A DNA stretch of 47,524 nucleotides from Bacteroidota bacterium (GCA_023458215.1 JAEXAJ010000033.1:1-47524); one strand, 5' to 3'. Shown: positions 31,068-40,640, counted from the stretch's first letter. Numbers and translations: made by a program. Notes: a model not told the origin generated them from the sequence alone.

Positions 31068-32558
31068 ATGAAACTGAAATTCCCTTTTTTATTAGGATGT
31101 TGTATGTCGGTTGCGGCAATTGCTTATGGCAATAGTTCTGTTCCGACAGAAGAAATAACTTCCGAACCAGTAGCGCCTGAAGGTGAAGTAACGGTATTAA
31201 CTTCGACTGCCGACCGTGCACAGAGTTTTAATGAAACGACTTTGAACTTCTCTGCTCAGCCCAAGTTTACGGAGATTATTACATTGAATCCGGCTGTGCG
31301 TTATCAGTCGATGGATGGATTTGGAGCGGCTGTTACCGGTTCCACATGCTATAATTTAATGAAGATGGCTCCTGCCGACCGTATCAAGTTCTTAACCGAG
31401 ACTTTCTCTGATAAAGATGGATTGGGCTTTAGCTATATTCGTATTTCCATTGGCTGTTCGGACTTCTCACTAAGTGAATATACTTGTTGTGACAAGCCGG
31501 GTATAGAGAATTTCGCTTTGCAAAGTGAAGAAAAGGATTACGTTATACCTATCTTAAAAGAGATTTTGGCAATCAATCCGGAAATCAAAATATTGGGCTC
31601 TCCCTGGACTTCTCCAAAGTGGATGAAGGTGAACAATTTGGATGAGAAGAAACCTTTTGATTCCTGGACAAGTGGTCAGTTGAACCCGGATTACTATCAG
31701 GATTACGCTACTTATTTTGTGAAGTGGATACAAGCTTTCAACAAAGAAGGCATTCAGATTTATTCCATTACTCCTCAAAACGAACCGTTGAATAGGGGAA
31801 ATTCCGCTTCTTTATTCATGGGATGGAAAGAAGAACTGGCATTTGTGAAAGAAGCCCTTGGCCCTGCCCTCAAAGCTGCCGGACTGGATACGAAGATCTA
31901 TGCTTTCGACCACAATTACAACTATGATAAGATGGCGGACCAGAACGATTATCCTATTAATATGTATAATGATGAAGCAGCCGCCTCTTTCCTGACTGGT
32001 GCAGCTTACCATAATTATGGAGGTAACCGCGAGGAGTTGAATGATATCCAACGTCAGCGTCCTGACAAAGAGCTTATTTTTACGGAAACTTCTATTGGCA
32101 TGTGGAACGATGGACGTAATCTACACAAACGTTTGATGGATGATATGCGCGAAGTGGCTTTGGGTACTGTGAACAACTGGTGTAAGGGTGTCATTGTTTG
32201 GAATCTGATGCTCGACTCGGAGCGTGGTCCTAATCGCGAAGGTGGTTGCCAAACATGTTACGGTGCGGTAGATATCGATCGTTCCGATTATAAGACGATC
32301 ACTAACAACTCACATTATTATATTATAGGTCATTTGTCGTCAGTAGTAAAACCGGATGCATATCGGATTGAAAGTAGTAGTAATTCTATCAAAGGCTTGA
32401 TGTACTCGGCTTTCGAAAATACCGATGGAACGGTTGCTTTTGTCGTATTGAACGAGAATGAAAGCACAGTCAGCATAAGCCTGACTGCCGATAGCAAAAA
32501 TTATATAGATTGTACAATACCGGGTAAATCTGTTACATCATACCGTTGGAAAAAATAG
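31068..32558 (+). CDS. GH30 family glycosidase (beta-glucanase/glucosylceramidase-like)
   Basis: This 496-aa exported retaining enzyme has the GH30 pattern: YQSMDGFGAAVTGS, LGFSYIRISIGCSDFS, GSPWTSPKWMK. The acid/base Glu239 is in TPQNEP and the nucleophile Glu340 in IFTETS. The C-terminal beta-domain includes YYIIGHLSSVVKPDAYRI. A signal peptide is at about 1-22. Related Bacteroides GH30 enzymes cut beta-1,6-glucan; other members act on glucosylceramide, so specificity is open. It is first in a three-gene operon (58- and 59-nt gaps). Confidence 0.9.
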   Translation: MKLKFPFLLGCCMSVAAIAYGNSSVPTEEITSEPVAPEGEVTVLTSTADRAQSFNETTLNFSAQPKFTEIITLNPAVRYQSMDGFGAAVTGSTCYNLMKMAPADRIKFLTETFSDKDGLGFSYIRISIGCSDFSLSEYTCCDKPGIENFALQSEEKDYVIPILKEILAINPEIKILGSPWTSPKWMKVNNLDEKKPFDSWTSGQLNPDYYQDYATYFVKWIQAFNKEGIQIYSITPQNEPLNRGNSASLFMGWKEELAFVKEALGPALKAAGLDTKIYAFDHNYNYDKMADQNDYPINMYNDEAAASFLTGAAYHNYGGNREELNDIQRQRPDKELIFTETSIGMWNDGRNLHKRLMDDMREVALGTVNNWCKGVIVWNLMLDSERGPNREGGCQTCYGAVDIDRSDYKTITNNSHYYIIGHLSSVVKPDAYRIESSSNSIKGLMYSAFENTDGTVAFVVLNENESTVSISLTADSKNYIDCTIPGKSVTSYRWKK

Positions 32559-32616
32559 CAAGGCTTATTTACACACAAACACGAATCAATAATAATAACC
32601 CCAAATTATATTACGC

Positions 32617-33870
32617 ATGAAACATTTATTAGCAGCAACGATTTCCATAGCCCTGCTTGCGTTGGGTATCATGGGATGTAGCGACAAGAAAGCTGAGGGA
32701 GAGGTTTCTTCTGATGCCTTTATCACCATTCAAGGAGAAGATCTTATAAAACCCGATGGAAGCAAACTCTTTATTATGGGTACGAACCTCGGTAATTGGC
32801 TGAACCCGGAAGGGTATATGTTTAGATTCAGTAAAACGAACTCAGGACGTTTTATCAATGAGATGTTCAGTCAATTGGTAGGGCCGGACTTTACTGCCGA
32901 GTTTTGGAAGGCATTCAAAGACAATTACGTCACTCGTGAAGATATTCAGTTTATCAAGAGTACGGGAGCGAATACGATTCGTCTGCCCTTCCACTATAAG
33001 CTATTCACTGATGAAGATTATATGGGCTTGACTGCCGATCAGGATGGATTTGCCCGTATAGATAGTTTGGTTAACTGGTGCCGTGAAGCAGACCTTTACC
33101 TTATTCTGGATATGCACGATGCTCCCGGAGGACAGACCGGAGATAATATTGACGATAGCTATGGTTATCCCTGGTTATTTGATAGTGAAGCCAGTCAGCA
33201 ACTCTACTGTGATATCTGGCGTAATATTGCCGACCGCTATAAGAATGAACCGGTAATCTTGGGTTACGAGCTTTTCAATGAACCTATCGCTCCTTATTTC
33301 GAGAATGTAGAAGAATTGAATGGGAAATTGGAAGATGTATATAAGAAAGGTGTAGCAGCTATTCGGGAGGTGGATAAAAATCACATTATCTTATTGGGTG
33401 GTTCGCAATGGAATAGTAACTTTAAACCGTTCAAGGATTCTAAGTTCGATGATAAGATCATGTACACTTGTCATCGTTATGGTGGAGGAACATCGAAAGA
33501 AGCTATTCAATCTTACATTAGCTTTCGTGACAGCGTGAACCTGCCAATGTATATGGGTGAAATAGGACATAATACGGATGAGTGGCAGGCTGCCTTCTGC
33601 AAGACGATGCGCGAAAATAATATCGGCTACACCTTTTGGCCTTATAAGAAGATGGACGGTTCCTCTTTTGTAGGCATTACTCCACCGGAAAACTGGGCGA
33701 ATATCGTATATTTCTCTGAAGCTCCGCGTGGCACATACAAAGAAATTCGTGAAGCTCGTCCCGATCAAGCCATTTCACGCAAAGCAATGACGGACTTTAT
33801 CGAAGCTTGCAAACTGAAGAATTGTGTAGTACAAGAAGGATATATACAATCATTAGGAATGAAGAAATGA
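32617..33870 (+). CDS. GH5 family glucanase lipoprotein
   Basis: This 417-aa lipoprotein (lipobox ALGIMGC) has the GH5 barrel: GTNLGNWLNPEGYMF, NTIRLPFHY, LDMHDAPGGQ. The acid/base Glu222 is in YELFNEP and the nucleophile Glu315 in YMGEIGHN. It resembles exo-beta-1,3-glucanase or endoglucanase members of GH5. The exact subfamily cannot be set by eye. It is the middle gene of the GH30-GH5-GH3 operon. Confidence 0.9.
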   Translation: MKHLLAATISIALLALGIMGCSDKKAEGEVSSDAFITIQGEDLIKPDGSKLFIMGTNLGNWLNPEGYMFRFSKTNSGRFINEMFSQLVGPDFTAEFWKAFKDNYVTREDIQFIKSTGANTIRLPFHYKLFTDEDYMGLTADQDGFARIDSLVNWCREADLYLILDMHDAPGGQTGDNIDDSYGYPWLFDSEASQQLYCDIWRNIADRYKNEPVILGYELFNEPIAPYFENVEELNGKLEDVYKKGVAAIREVDKNHIILLGGSQWNSNFKPFKDSKFDDKIMYTCHRYGGGTSKEAIQSYISFRDSVNLPMYMGEIGHNTDEWQAAFCKTMRENNIGYTFWPYKKMDGSSFVGITPPENWANIVYFSEAPRGTYKEIREARPDQAISRKAMTDFIEACKLKNCVVQEGYIQSLGMKK

Positions 33871-33929
33871 TTAACTTTGTGCTCATTTTATTGCAAATGA
33901 ATATTGAAACAGTATAAAATAAAGAACAA

Positions 33930-36152
33930 ATGAAAAAAGTATTACTCGGTTTGGCTCTAGCTGTTGTATTGCCTTTGTCGGCACAACAGAAGCCCGTTTA
34001 TTTGGACGCAACCAAACCCATTGAACAGAGAGTGGAAGATGCATTAAGTCGCTTGACACTGAAAGAAAAGGTGGCGATGGTACATGCACAGTCAAAATTC
34101 AGTAGCGCAGGTGTGCCACGTTTAGGAATTCCGGAGTTTTGGATGACCGACGGTCCTCACGGAATCCGTCCTGAAGTATTATGGGACGAATGGGATCAGG
34201 CAGGCTGGACTAACGACTCTTGTGTGGCTTATCCTGCCCTGACTTGCTTGGCTGCTACCTGGAATCCTGAAATGTCTATGCTTTATGGAAAGAGTATCGG
34301 CGAAGAAGCGCGTTATCGCAATAAGACCGTTTTGCTGGGTCCCGGCGTGAATATCTACCGTACTCCGTTGAATGGTCGTAACTTTGAGTATATGGGTGAA
34401 GACCCTTATTTGGCAGGCCGTATGGTGGTCCCTTATGTACAAGGTGTACAGCAGAACGGTGTTGCCGCTTGTGTAAAGCATTATGCACTGAATAATCATG
34501 AAGTGAACCGCCACACCACCAATGTAGTTGTAGATGATCGTGCTTTGTATGAAATCTATCTGCCGGCTTTCAAAGCCGCTGTTCAGGAAGGTAATGCTTG
34601 GGCTATAATGGGTGCTTACAACCTTTACAAAGGACAGCATGCCTGCCATAACCAATATCTATTGAACGATATTCTTAAAGGTGAATGGGGCTTTGACGGT
34701 GTAGTCGTTTCCGACTGGGGCGGTGTACACAATACGGATGAAGCAATTACTAACGGTATGGATATGGAGTTCGGAAGCTGGACAAACGGTCTTTCTCAGG
34801 GTACCAGTAATGCATACGATAATTACTATCTGGCTACTCCTTATCTGCAACGCATTCAAGAGGGTAAAGTAGGCACTAAGGAACTCGATGATAAAGTTCG
34901 CCGTATTCTTCGCTTGGCTTTCCGTACTACAATGGACACTAATCGTCCTTTCGGTTCTATGTTATCTCCCGAGCATTATGAAGCCGCCCGTCGCATTGGT
35001 GAAGAAGGCATCGTATTGTTGCAGAACAAAAATTCTGTTCTTCCGATAGATTTGAATAAGGCCAAGAAGATTGCAGTGATCGGTGAGAATGCCGTTAAGA
35101 TGATGACCGTAGGTGGTGGTAGTTCTTCTTTGAAAGTACAACGTGAGCTCTCTCCACTCGATGGTATCAAAGCACGTGTAGGCGATAAAGCCGAAATCGT
35201 ATATGCCCGTGGATATGTGGGCGATGCAACCGGTGAATATAATGGCGTAGTAACCGGTCAGAACTTGAAAGACGACCGTACTCCCGAAGAACTGATTGCT
35301 GAGGCTGTGAAAGTAGCTGCCGACGCTGATTATGTAATCTTTATCGGTGGTCTGAATAAGAGTAATCATCAGGATTGTGAAGACTCCGACCGTAAGGGGC
35401 TAAACTTGTCTTACGGACAAGACGAAGTTATTTCTGCTTTAGCTAAAGCAAATAAGAACTTGGTCGTAGTTAACATTTCCGGTAATGCTATCGCCATGCC
35501 TTGGGTGAACGAAGTTCCCGCTATCGTACAGGATTGGTACTTGGGTTCAGAAGCCGGAAGTGCTCTTGCGGCCGTTTTGATGGGTGATGTGAATCCTTCA
35601 GGCAAATTGCCGTTCACTTTCCCCGTGAGATTGGAAGATGTTCCTGCTCATAGCATGGGCGAATATACCGGCGAAAGCAGCCGTAAAACCATCGATATAA
35701 AATATAACGAAGGTATCTTCGTGGGATATCGTTGGGCTGACAAACAAAAGAAGGTAAAGCCGTTGTTCCCCTTCGGTCATGGCTTGAGCTATACTACCTT
35801 TGCATATGGCAAACCGACTGCCGATAGCAAAACAATGTCTGTCGACGGTACTTTAACTGTAAAAGTGAATGTAAAGAATACCGGCACTCGTGAAGGTCAG
35901 GAAGTTGTTCAGTTGTACATCAGCGACAAGCAATCTTCTTTGCCTCGTCCTATCAAGGAACTGAAAGGTTTCCGGAAGATAAAACTGGCTCCGGGTGAAG
36001 AGAAAGAAGTTACTTTCACCATTAATAAAGAAGCCTTGAGTTTCTTCGACGATGCCAAGCATGCTTGGGTAGCCGAGCCGGGTAAGTTTGAAGCAATTGT
36101 TGCCGCTTCTGCTGCCGATATTAGAGGTGTAGTTCCTTTTGAACTGAAATAA
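33930..36152 (+). CDS. GH3 family beta-glucosidase
   Basis: This 740-aa enzyme has the signal MKKVLLGLALAVVLPLSAQ, the N-terminal barrel (RLTLKEKVAMVHA, FWMTDGPHGIR, CVKHYALNN) and nucleophile Asp262 in VVSDWGG. The alpha/beta sandwich (EEGIVLLQN, AVIGENA) and C-terminal fibronectin-like domain (VQLYISDKQS, PIKELKGFRKI) follow. It should finish oligosaccharides to glucose in the periplasm. It is last in the operon, before a terminator. Confidence 0.94.
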   Translation: MKKVLLGLALAVVLPLSAQQKPVYLDATKPIEQRVEDALSRLTLKEKVAMVHAQSKFSSAGVPRLGIPEFWMTDGPHGIRPEVLWDEWDQAGWTNDSCVAYPALTCLAATWNPEMSMLYGKSIGEEARYRNKTVLLGPGVNIYRTPLNGRNFEYMGEDPYLAGRMVVPYVQGVQQNGVAACVKHYALNNHEVNRHTTNVVVDDRALYEIYLPAFKAAVQEGNAWAIMGAYNLYKGQHACHNQYLLNDILKGEWGFDGVVVSDWGGVHNTDEAITNGMDMEFGSWTNGLSQGTSNAYDNYYLATPYLQRIQEGKVGTKELDDKVRRILRLAFRTTMDTNRPFGSMLSPEHYEAARRIGEEGIVLLQNKNSVLPIDLNKAKKIAVIGENAVKMMTVGGGSSSLKVQRELSPLDGIKARVGDKAEIVYARGYVGDATGEYNGVVTGQNLKDDRTPEELIAEAVKVAADADYVIFIGGLNKSNHQDCEDSDRKGLNLSYGQDEVISALAKANKNLVVVNISGNAIAMPWVNEVPAIVQDWYLGSEAGSALAAVLMGDVNPSGKLPFTFPVRLEDVPAHSMGEYTGESSRKTIDIKYNEGIFVGYRWADKQKKVKPLFPFGHGLSYTTFAYGKPTADSKTMSVDGTLTVKVNVKNTGTREGQEVVQLYISDKQSSLPRPIKELKGFRKIKLAPGEEKEVTFTINKEALSFFDDAKHAWVAEPGKFEAIVAASAADIRGVVPFELK

Positions 36153-36228
36153 TGGAGAACTAAATTATCAAGTAGTTCAAGTTCTTTTCTTTTCAATAGT
36201 TATTATAAAAGATTGTTTAAGAAGGAGG

Positions 36229-36260
36229 AAGGGTGCGCCGGGAGGTTGCACCCTTCTTGT
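36229..36260 (+). terminator. GH3 operon terminator
   Basis: Stem AAGGGTGC (36229-36236) pairs with 36248-36255, followed by a T-rich tail (TCTTGTG). Confidence 0.75.
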
Positions 36261-36290
36261 GTATATGTAAACAATAAAGTTGATAATATA

Positions 36291-36322
36291 TTTAGCGGGC
36301 GAAGAAAAACCTATTATCTTTG
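36291..36322 (+). promoter_or_regulatory. M3 peptidase promoter
   Basis: A -33-like TTTA (36291-36294), a 20-nt spacer and the perfect -7 box TATCTTTG (36315-36322) lie 38 nt upstream of the start. Confidence 0.65.
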
Positions 36323-36360
36323 CAACCGTACCTATTTACAACTATAATAGATAGAGATTT

Positions 36361-38472
36361 ATGAAGAAAATTATGATGACAGTAGCCATCTCCGCTATTT
36401 TAGGAGGATATGCATCGCAACAAAAGAGTGGAGATACATCCGGTAATCCCCTATTAAGTGAGTACACAACCCCGTATCAGGTTCCTCCTTTCGACCAGAT
36501 CAAGGTAGAACACTACAAGCCTGCTTTCCTGAAAGGTATGGAAGAGGAGATGAAGGAAATTGAAGCAATCGTCAATAATCCTGAGGCACCGAACTTTGAG
36601 AACACCATTGTGGCCTTAGACCAGCGTGGGGAACTATATCGTAATGTACGAACCGTTTTTGGCGGATTAAACAGCGCCAATACCAATGATGAAATGCAAG
36701 CCTTGAGCAAAGAACTCTCGCCGTTGCAATCCAAGCATAGTGATGACATCAATCTGAACCCTAAACTCTTTGCCCGTGTAAAGGAAGTTTATGATAATCA
36801 GGATAAGTTCAACCTTGATAAAGAACAGAAGAAACTGCTCGAAGAGACTTACAAAAACTTCGTGCGTGGTGGTGCCAACCTCGATGCCGAGAGTCAGAAG
36901 AAGCTACGCGAACTGAACAGCGAGATATCTATGCTGCAACTCACCTTCGGGCAGAATATGTTGAAGGAAACCAATGCTTTCAAACTGATAATAGACAAGA
37001 AAGAGGACTTGGCAGGTCTGCCCGAAAACTTGATTGCCGCCGCTGCCGAACAAGCTCAGAAAGACGGTTTGCAAGGCAAATGGGTATTCACTCTGCAAAA
37101 CCCCAGCGTAATGCCTTTCCTGCAATATGCAGATAACCGCGAGTTGCGTGAGAAGATATTCAACGGCTACATTAACCGTGGTAACAATGGCAATGCCAAC
37201 GATAACAAAGAGGTAGTGCGCAAGCTTATCAAAGCCCGCCTTGAAAAAGCAAAACTGATGGGTTATGAAGATTATGCTTCCTTTGTACTCGAAGAACGTA
37301 TGTCGAAGAACTCCGCTGCTGTATATGATTTGCTTGATCAAATTTGGACTCCGACTTTGGCTAAAGCCAAAGAAGAATTGGCGGATATCAATGCCGAGAT
37401 AAAGAAAGACGGCAAAAACTTTACCGCCGAAGGTTGGGACTGGCGCTACTATGCCGACCGTGCCCGTAAGGCTAAGTTCGATCTCGACGAAAACCAAATT
37501 CGCCCTTATTTGAAGCTTGATAATGTGCGTGACGGTATCTTCTATGTATGCCAGAAGCTTTATGGTATCAGTTTCTCACCATTGACTAATGTTCCTCTTC
37601 CTCACCCCGAAGCACAGGCTTTTGAATGCAAGGATAAAGATGGTACACACTTGGGTGTACTCTATATGGACTTCTTCCCTCGTGCCAGCAAGCGTGGTGG
37701 AGCATGGTGCGGTACCTATCGTTCACAGACGTATGCCGACGGCAAGAAGGTAGCTCCTGTAGTTACCATTGTCTGCAACTTCACCAAACCTTCCGAAGGA
37801 CAACCCGCTTTGCTGAGTGCTGACGAAGCCAACACCTTCTTCCACGAATTCGGTCATGCCCTGCACAATTTGTTCAAAGATGTACACTACTATGGCGTTG
37901 CCGGTGTACCTCGCGATTTCGTTGAACTGCCTTCGCAAATCATGGAGCACTGGGCTTTCGAACCCGAAGTGCTGAAAGTATATGCCAAGCATTACCAGAC
38001 CGGTGAGGTTATCCCTGCCGAACTGATAGAGAAGCTCGACAAGAGCGGCAAGTACGGCCAAGGCTTTGCCACTGCCGAATATACCGCCGCTTCTCTCCTC
38101 GATATGGACTTTCATGTGCTGAAAGAAGTGCCCGAAACAATGGATGTTATGAAGTTCGAAGCTGATGCTTTGGGCAAGCGTGGTGCTCTGAAGCAGATAC
38201 CCTCACGTTACCGCACCACTTATTTCAATCATACGATGGGTGGTGGCTATACGGCCGGTTATTACAGTTATATTTGGGCGGAAGTGCTCGACTCTGATGC
38301 CTACCAGGCATTTGTTGAAACCGGCGACCTCTTCAATCAAGCGTATGCCGATAAGTTCCGCAAATACATTCTTACTCCGGGCGGCATTGACGATGCAATG
38401 GATATGTACGTTAACTTCCGTGGCAAGAAACCCGGCATCGAACCACTGTTAGAGAATAGAGGATTGAAATAA
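36361..38472 (+). CDS. M3 family peptidyl-dipeptidase (Dcp-like)
   Basis: This 703-aa zinc metallopeptidase should cut dipeptides from peptide C-termini. The zinc motif HEFGH (His495, Glu496, His499) is in NTFFHEFGHALHNLF. The third ligand is expected in the conserved helix after LPSQIMEHW. The C-terminal MGGGYTAGYYSYIWAE is typical. The N-terminus MKKIMMTVAISAILGGYASQ looks like a lipoprotein signal whose cysteine is now Tyr17. It is transcribed alone, ending at a strong bidirectional hairpin. Confidence 0.94.
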   Translation: MKKIMMTVAISAILGGYASQQKSGDTSGNPLLSEYTTPYQVPPFDQIKVEHYKPAFLKGMEEEMKEIEAIVNNPEAPNFENTIVALDQRGELYRNVRTVFGGLNSANTNDEMQALSKELSPLQSKHSDDINLNPKLFARVKEVYDNQDKFNLDKEQKKLLEETYKNFVRGGANLDAESQKKLRELNSEISMLQLTFGQNMLKETNAFKLIIDKKEDLAGLPENLIAAAAEQAQKDGLQGKWVFTLQNPSVMPFLQYADNRELREKIFNGYINRGNNGNANDNKEVVRKLIKARLEKAKLMGYEDYASFVLEERMSKNSAAVYDLLDQIWTPTLAKAKEELADINAEIKKDGKNFTAEGWDWRYYADRARKAKFDLDENQIRPYLKLDNVRDGIFYVCQKLYGISFSPLTNVPLPHPEAQAFECKDKDGTHLGVLYMDFFPRASKRGGAWCGTYRSQTYADGKKVAPVVTIVCNFTKPSEGQPALLSADEANTFFHEFGHALHNLFKDVHYYGVAGVPRDFVELPSQIMEHWAFEPEVLKVYAKHYQTGEVIPAELIEKLDKSGKYGQGFATAEYTAASLLDMDFHVLKEVPETMDVMKFEADALGKRGALKQIPSRYRTTYFNHTMGGGYTAGYYSYIWAEVLDSDAYQAFVETGDLFNQAYADKFRKYILTPGGIDDAMDMYVNFRGKKPGIEPLLENRGLK

Positions 38473-38493
38473 TATTTTCCTAATAATTTATTG

Positions 38494-38540
38494 ATAGGAT
38501 AATTTGTGTAGCACAAAATGTGCTACACAAATTATCCTAT
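38494..38540. terminator. Bidirectional terminator between M3 peptidase and ATPase
   Basis: A perfect 22-bp stem (38494-38515 with 38519-38540) has a 3-nt loop, between convergent genes. Confidence 0.88.
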
Positions 38541-38546
38541 AACTTT

Positions 38547-39887
38547 TCAGATTAGCAAATGACTGTCGAGTATTCTTTCCAACACTCCCATATAATAGAA
38601 CGGTACGTTTATCAGATGGAATCGCTTTCCTTTTTGGGTGACTACTTCATCCACAGAGAAAGGATTACTCCATATTCGTACCGCTATGTCGTGGGGAGCT
38701 GCATCCATATAAATATGTAAAGATTTCAAGTGGGAATTGACGCCGGATTTCACTTCAATGGGGATGCACAGTCCGTTTTTAGCTATGACAAAGTCAACTT
38801 CAGCATCGCTTCCTTTCTGAGGACTTACCCAAAAATTACGACGAGCGGTTATTTTATGGTTATAGGCCAGTAACTCTTGAGCAACAATGTGTTCTGCTAT
38901 TTTTCCTCTCCAGGCATCCTGAATATTCGTTGCAGAGAATACCTCTTCCCGAATACCTGCCACATAATTGATTAACCCGGTATCTAACCAAGCTAACTTG
39001 GGCCGTCGGGTAAAGGCCGGTTGCAAAGGAAGGAGAGAAGAAGTGACAGGATATATCAATTCCAACAGCATTGCTTTTTCAATGGTACGGAAGGCCTCAC
39101 CCATTTCTCTGGAGCGATATGATGAGTTTGCGAAATGTTCAAAAGCGATTATACTGCCACCAAATGTCCAGCCATTTTGAATGATGAAGCGTATGACTTT
39201 AGTCATGGTGTCATTGGAGGCGTATTTTTCTACATCATCACTATAGGATGCCAGTAATGTATCATAGATATCATCTGATGCCAATATATCTCTGTTTTCT
39301 GCGTACCGCATTACGACTTCGGGCATTCCGCCAACCACACAGTAGTTTTTGAAATGCTTCATGATACGTGTGTGGGCTTTATCCGCTTGGAGATTTTCTA
39401 CCAGTTCTTTGTCGAAGTATTCTTTTGTACCATTGAGAAATTCTAGAAACGAGCAGGGGCGTAGCGCCATATATTGCACTCTGCCTACCGGGAAAGATAT
39501 CTTCTTATCAATGAGATTCTCTAACAATGATCCGGCTGCTATTACGTGCAGATAATTAGCTTTTTCATAAAAGTAACGTAACATAGCAACAGCTTTCGGA
39601 GAGTTTTGTATCTCATCAATAAACAAAAGAGTTAGCTTGTCTTCTTTCTTTTGTCGGCAACGCACGTAAATGGCATTTATTAATTCTTCTATAGTAATGT
39701 ACCAATCGAATAACTGACAATCGTCCGCTTCATCCAGATTAAGTTTTAGATAAACATCGTATCCTTTGGCAAACTCATCAACCAACGTTGATTTGCCTAC
39801 CTGACGTGCACCACGCAATATGAGTGGTTTCCTGTTTTTGCTGTTCTTCCATTCAATTAAAGAAGATAATAGTCTACGTTCTATCAT
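38547..39887 (-). CDS. AAA ATPase with DUF4143 C-terminal domain
   Basis: This 446-aa protein has Walker A GARQVGKST (about 26-34) and Walker B LLFIDEIQN, followed by the sensor-like HVIAAGSLLE. The DUF4143 part has a PD-(D/E)XK-like pattern (DAEVDFVIAKNG, PIEVKSG). The family is very common in Bacteroides and its job is not known. A link to nucleic acid transactions is only inferred. A minus -7 box and three 33-bp repeats lie just upstream. Confidence 0.9.
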   Translation of the reverse strand: MIERRLLSSLIEWKNSKNRKPLILRGARQVGKSTLVDEFAKGYDVYLKLNLDEADDCQLFDWYITIEELINAIYVRCRQKKEDKLTLLFIDEIQNSPKAVAMLRYFYEKANYLHVIAAGSLLENLIDKKISFPVGRVQYMALRPCSFLEFLNGTKEYFDKELVENLQADKAHTRIMKHFKNYCVVGGMPEVVMRYAENRDILASDDIYDTLLASYSDDVEKYASNDTMTKVIRFIIQNGWTFGGSIIAFEHFANSSYRSREMGEAFRTIEKAMLLELIYPVTSSLLPLQPAFTRRPKLAWLDTGLINYVAGIREEVFSATNIQDAWRGKIAEHIVAQELLAYNHKITARRNFWVSPQKGSDAEVDFVIAKNGLCIPIEVKSGVNSHLKSLHIYMDAAPHDIAVRIWSNPFSVDEVVTQKGKRFHLINVPFYYMGVLERILDSHLLI

Positions 39888-39914
39888 AAAAGCTTAAGTA
39901 TTTGCTGTTCAGTA

Positions 39915-39922
39915 CAAAGATA
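39915..39922 (-). promoter_or_regulatory. -7 box of the DUF4143 ATPase gene
   Basis: Minus-strand TATCTTTG lies 27 nt upstream of the start. The 33-bp repeats begin right behind it, where a -33 element would be. Confidence 0.6.
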
Positions 39923-39930
39923 GCTCTTTT

Positions 39931-40014
39931 GTAATAAAGTAGGGGTAACTTTAATGGAATTTTGTAATAAAGTAGGGGTAACTTTCGTTGCATTCTGTAA
40001 TAGAATGGGGGTTA
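39931..40014. repeat. Three 33-bp direct repeats upstream of the ATPase
   Basis: GTAATAAAGTAGGGGTAACT begins at 39931 and 39964. A diverged copy (GTAATAGAATGGGGGTTA) begins at 39997. The period is exactly 33 bp, about three helical turns, which would place bound proteins on one DNA face. Confidence 0.8.
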
Positions 40015-40028
40015 AATCCCGAAGAATA

Positions 40029-40382
40029 TCATCTGATCCGGAAGATCTTATTTAAAAGGTGCTTAAAGAGTAGGATTAAGGGTATTAACCCAAATAATGT
40101 CTTTAAAGGGTGTGTCCCAATATACTTTAAGCATAATCTAGTATCTACATACGTTCTCTTTAAGCGTGGGAAGTGAGAGGGTTTACGTTGCATGATCCAA
40201 AGTATATTTCCGTATAAACAACAGGTACATTCCATCGTATCTTTTGAAGCTTCATGTAAGTTATCTAATACAATATCTAAAGGAACATTTTCTTTTATGA
40301 AGGCTAGTAGATCGGTAGACTTCTCTAATTTACGTAATAAATCACAGTTACAGTCGGGAAAGTGCGGATGATTGGATTCCAT
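40029..40382 (-). CDS. Hypothetical protein, possible small membrane protein
   Basis: This 117-aa open frame is not recognised. The first 60 residues look protein-like (CNCDLLRKLEKSTDLLAFIKE) with five cysteines, and the C-terminus is hydrophobic (TLFGLIPLILLFKHLL). There is no strong ribosome-binding site. A structured RNA candidate ends about 38 nt upstream on the same strand. It could be a chance frame or a decayed gene. Confidence 0.35.
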   Translation of the reverse strand: MESNHPHFPDCNCDLLRKLEKSTDLLAFIKENVPLDIVLDNLHEASKDTMECTCCLYGNILWIMQRKPSHFPRLKRTYVDTRLCLKYIGTHPLKTLFGLIPLILLFKHLLNKIFRIR

Positions 40383-40419
40383 GGTATTGAACTTTAAGTT
40401 AATATTAGGTTCCCATGTG

Positions 40420-40518
40420 CCAATAAAAATGACGTGGAAACTATTGTCAATATTATTGTGCTATCACAAGGCTCTGGTAAACCATTAGGGACACAATAAC
40501 AAGCAATAGCTCCACGCC
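40420..40518 (-). ncRNA. Candidate structured RNA or 5' leader
   Basis: In the 357-nt gap upstream of the hypothetical gene, the minus strand forms an outer helix of about 14 bp (CGTGGAGCTATTG, 40516-40504, with 40446-40433). An inner 8-bp helix (TTATTGTG, 40499-40492, with 40460-40453) encloses a 31-nt loop, and T5 follows the outer helix. An alternative hairpin TTGTG-ATAG-CACAA would break the inner helix. A weak -7-like TACATTTTG lies just upstream. It could be a free-standing RNA or an attenuator of the downstream gene. Confidence 0.4.
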
Positions 40519-40640
40519 AAAATGTATATAACAAAATTATATGCAATTTGTACGTGGAGACTCTCACCTATTATTCGAACCCTTTATAAATTTTACCAGA
40601 ATTTAGTGATAACGAATAATATAATGATCTTCTCTTAATT

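Noticed and set aside
40079..40141. Insertion-sequence end suggested by GGGTGTGTCCCAA
   Set aside because: No matching inverted end, target duplication or transposase was found nearby.
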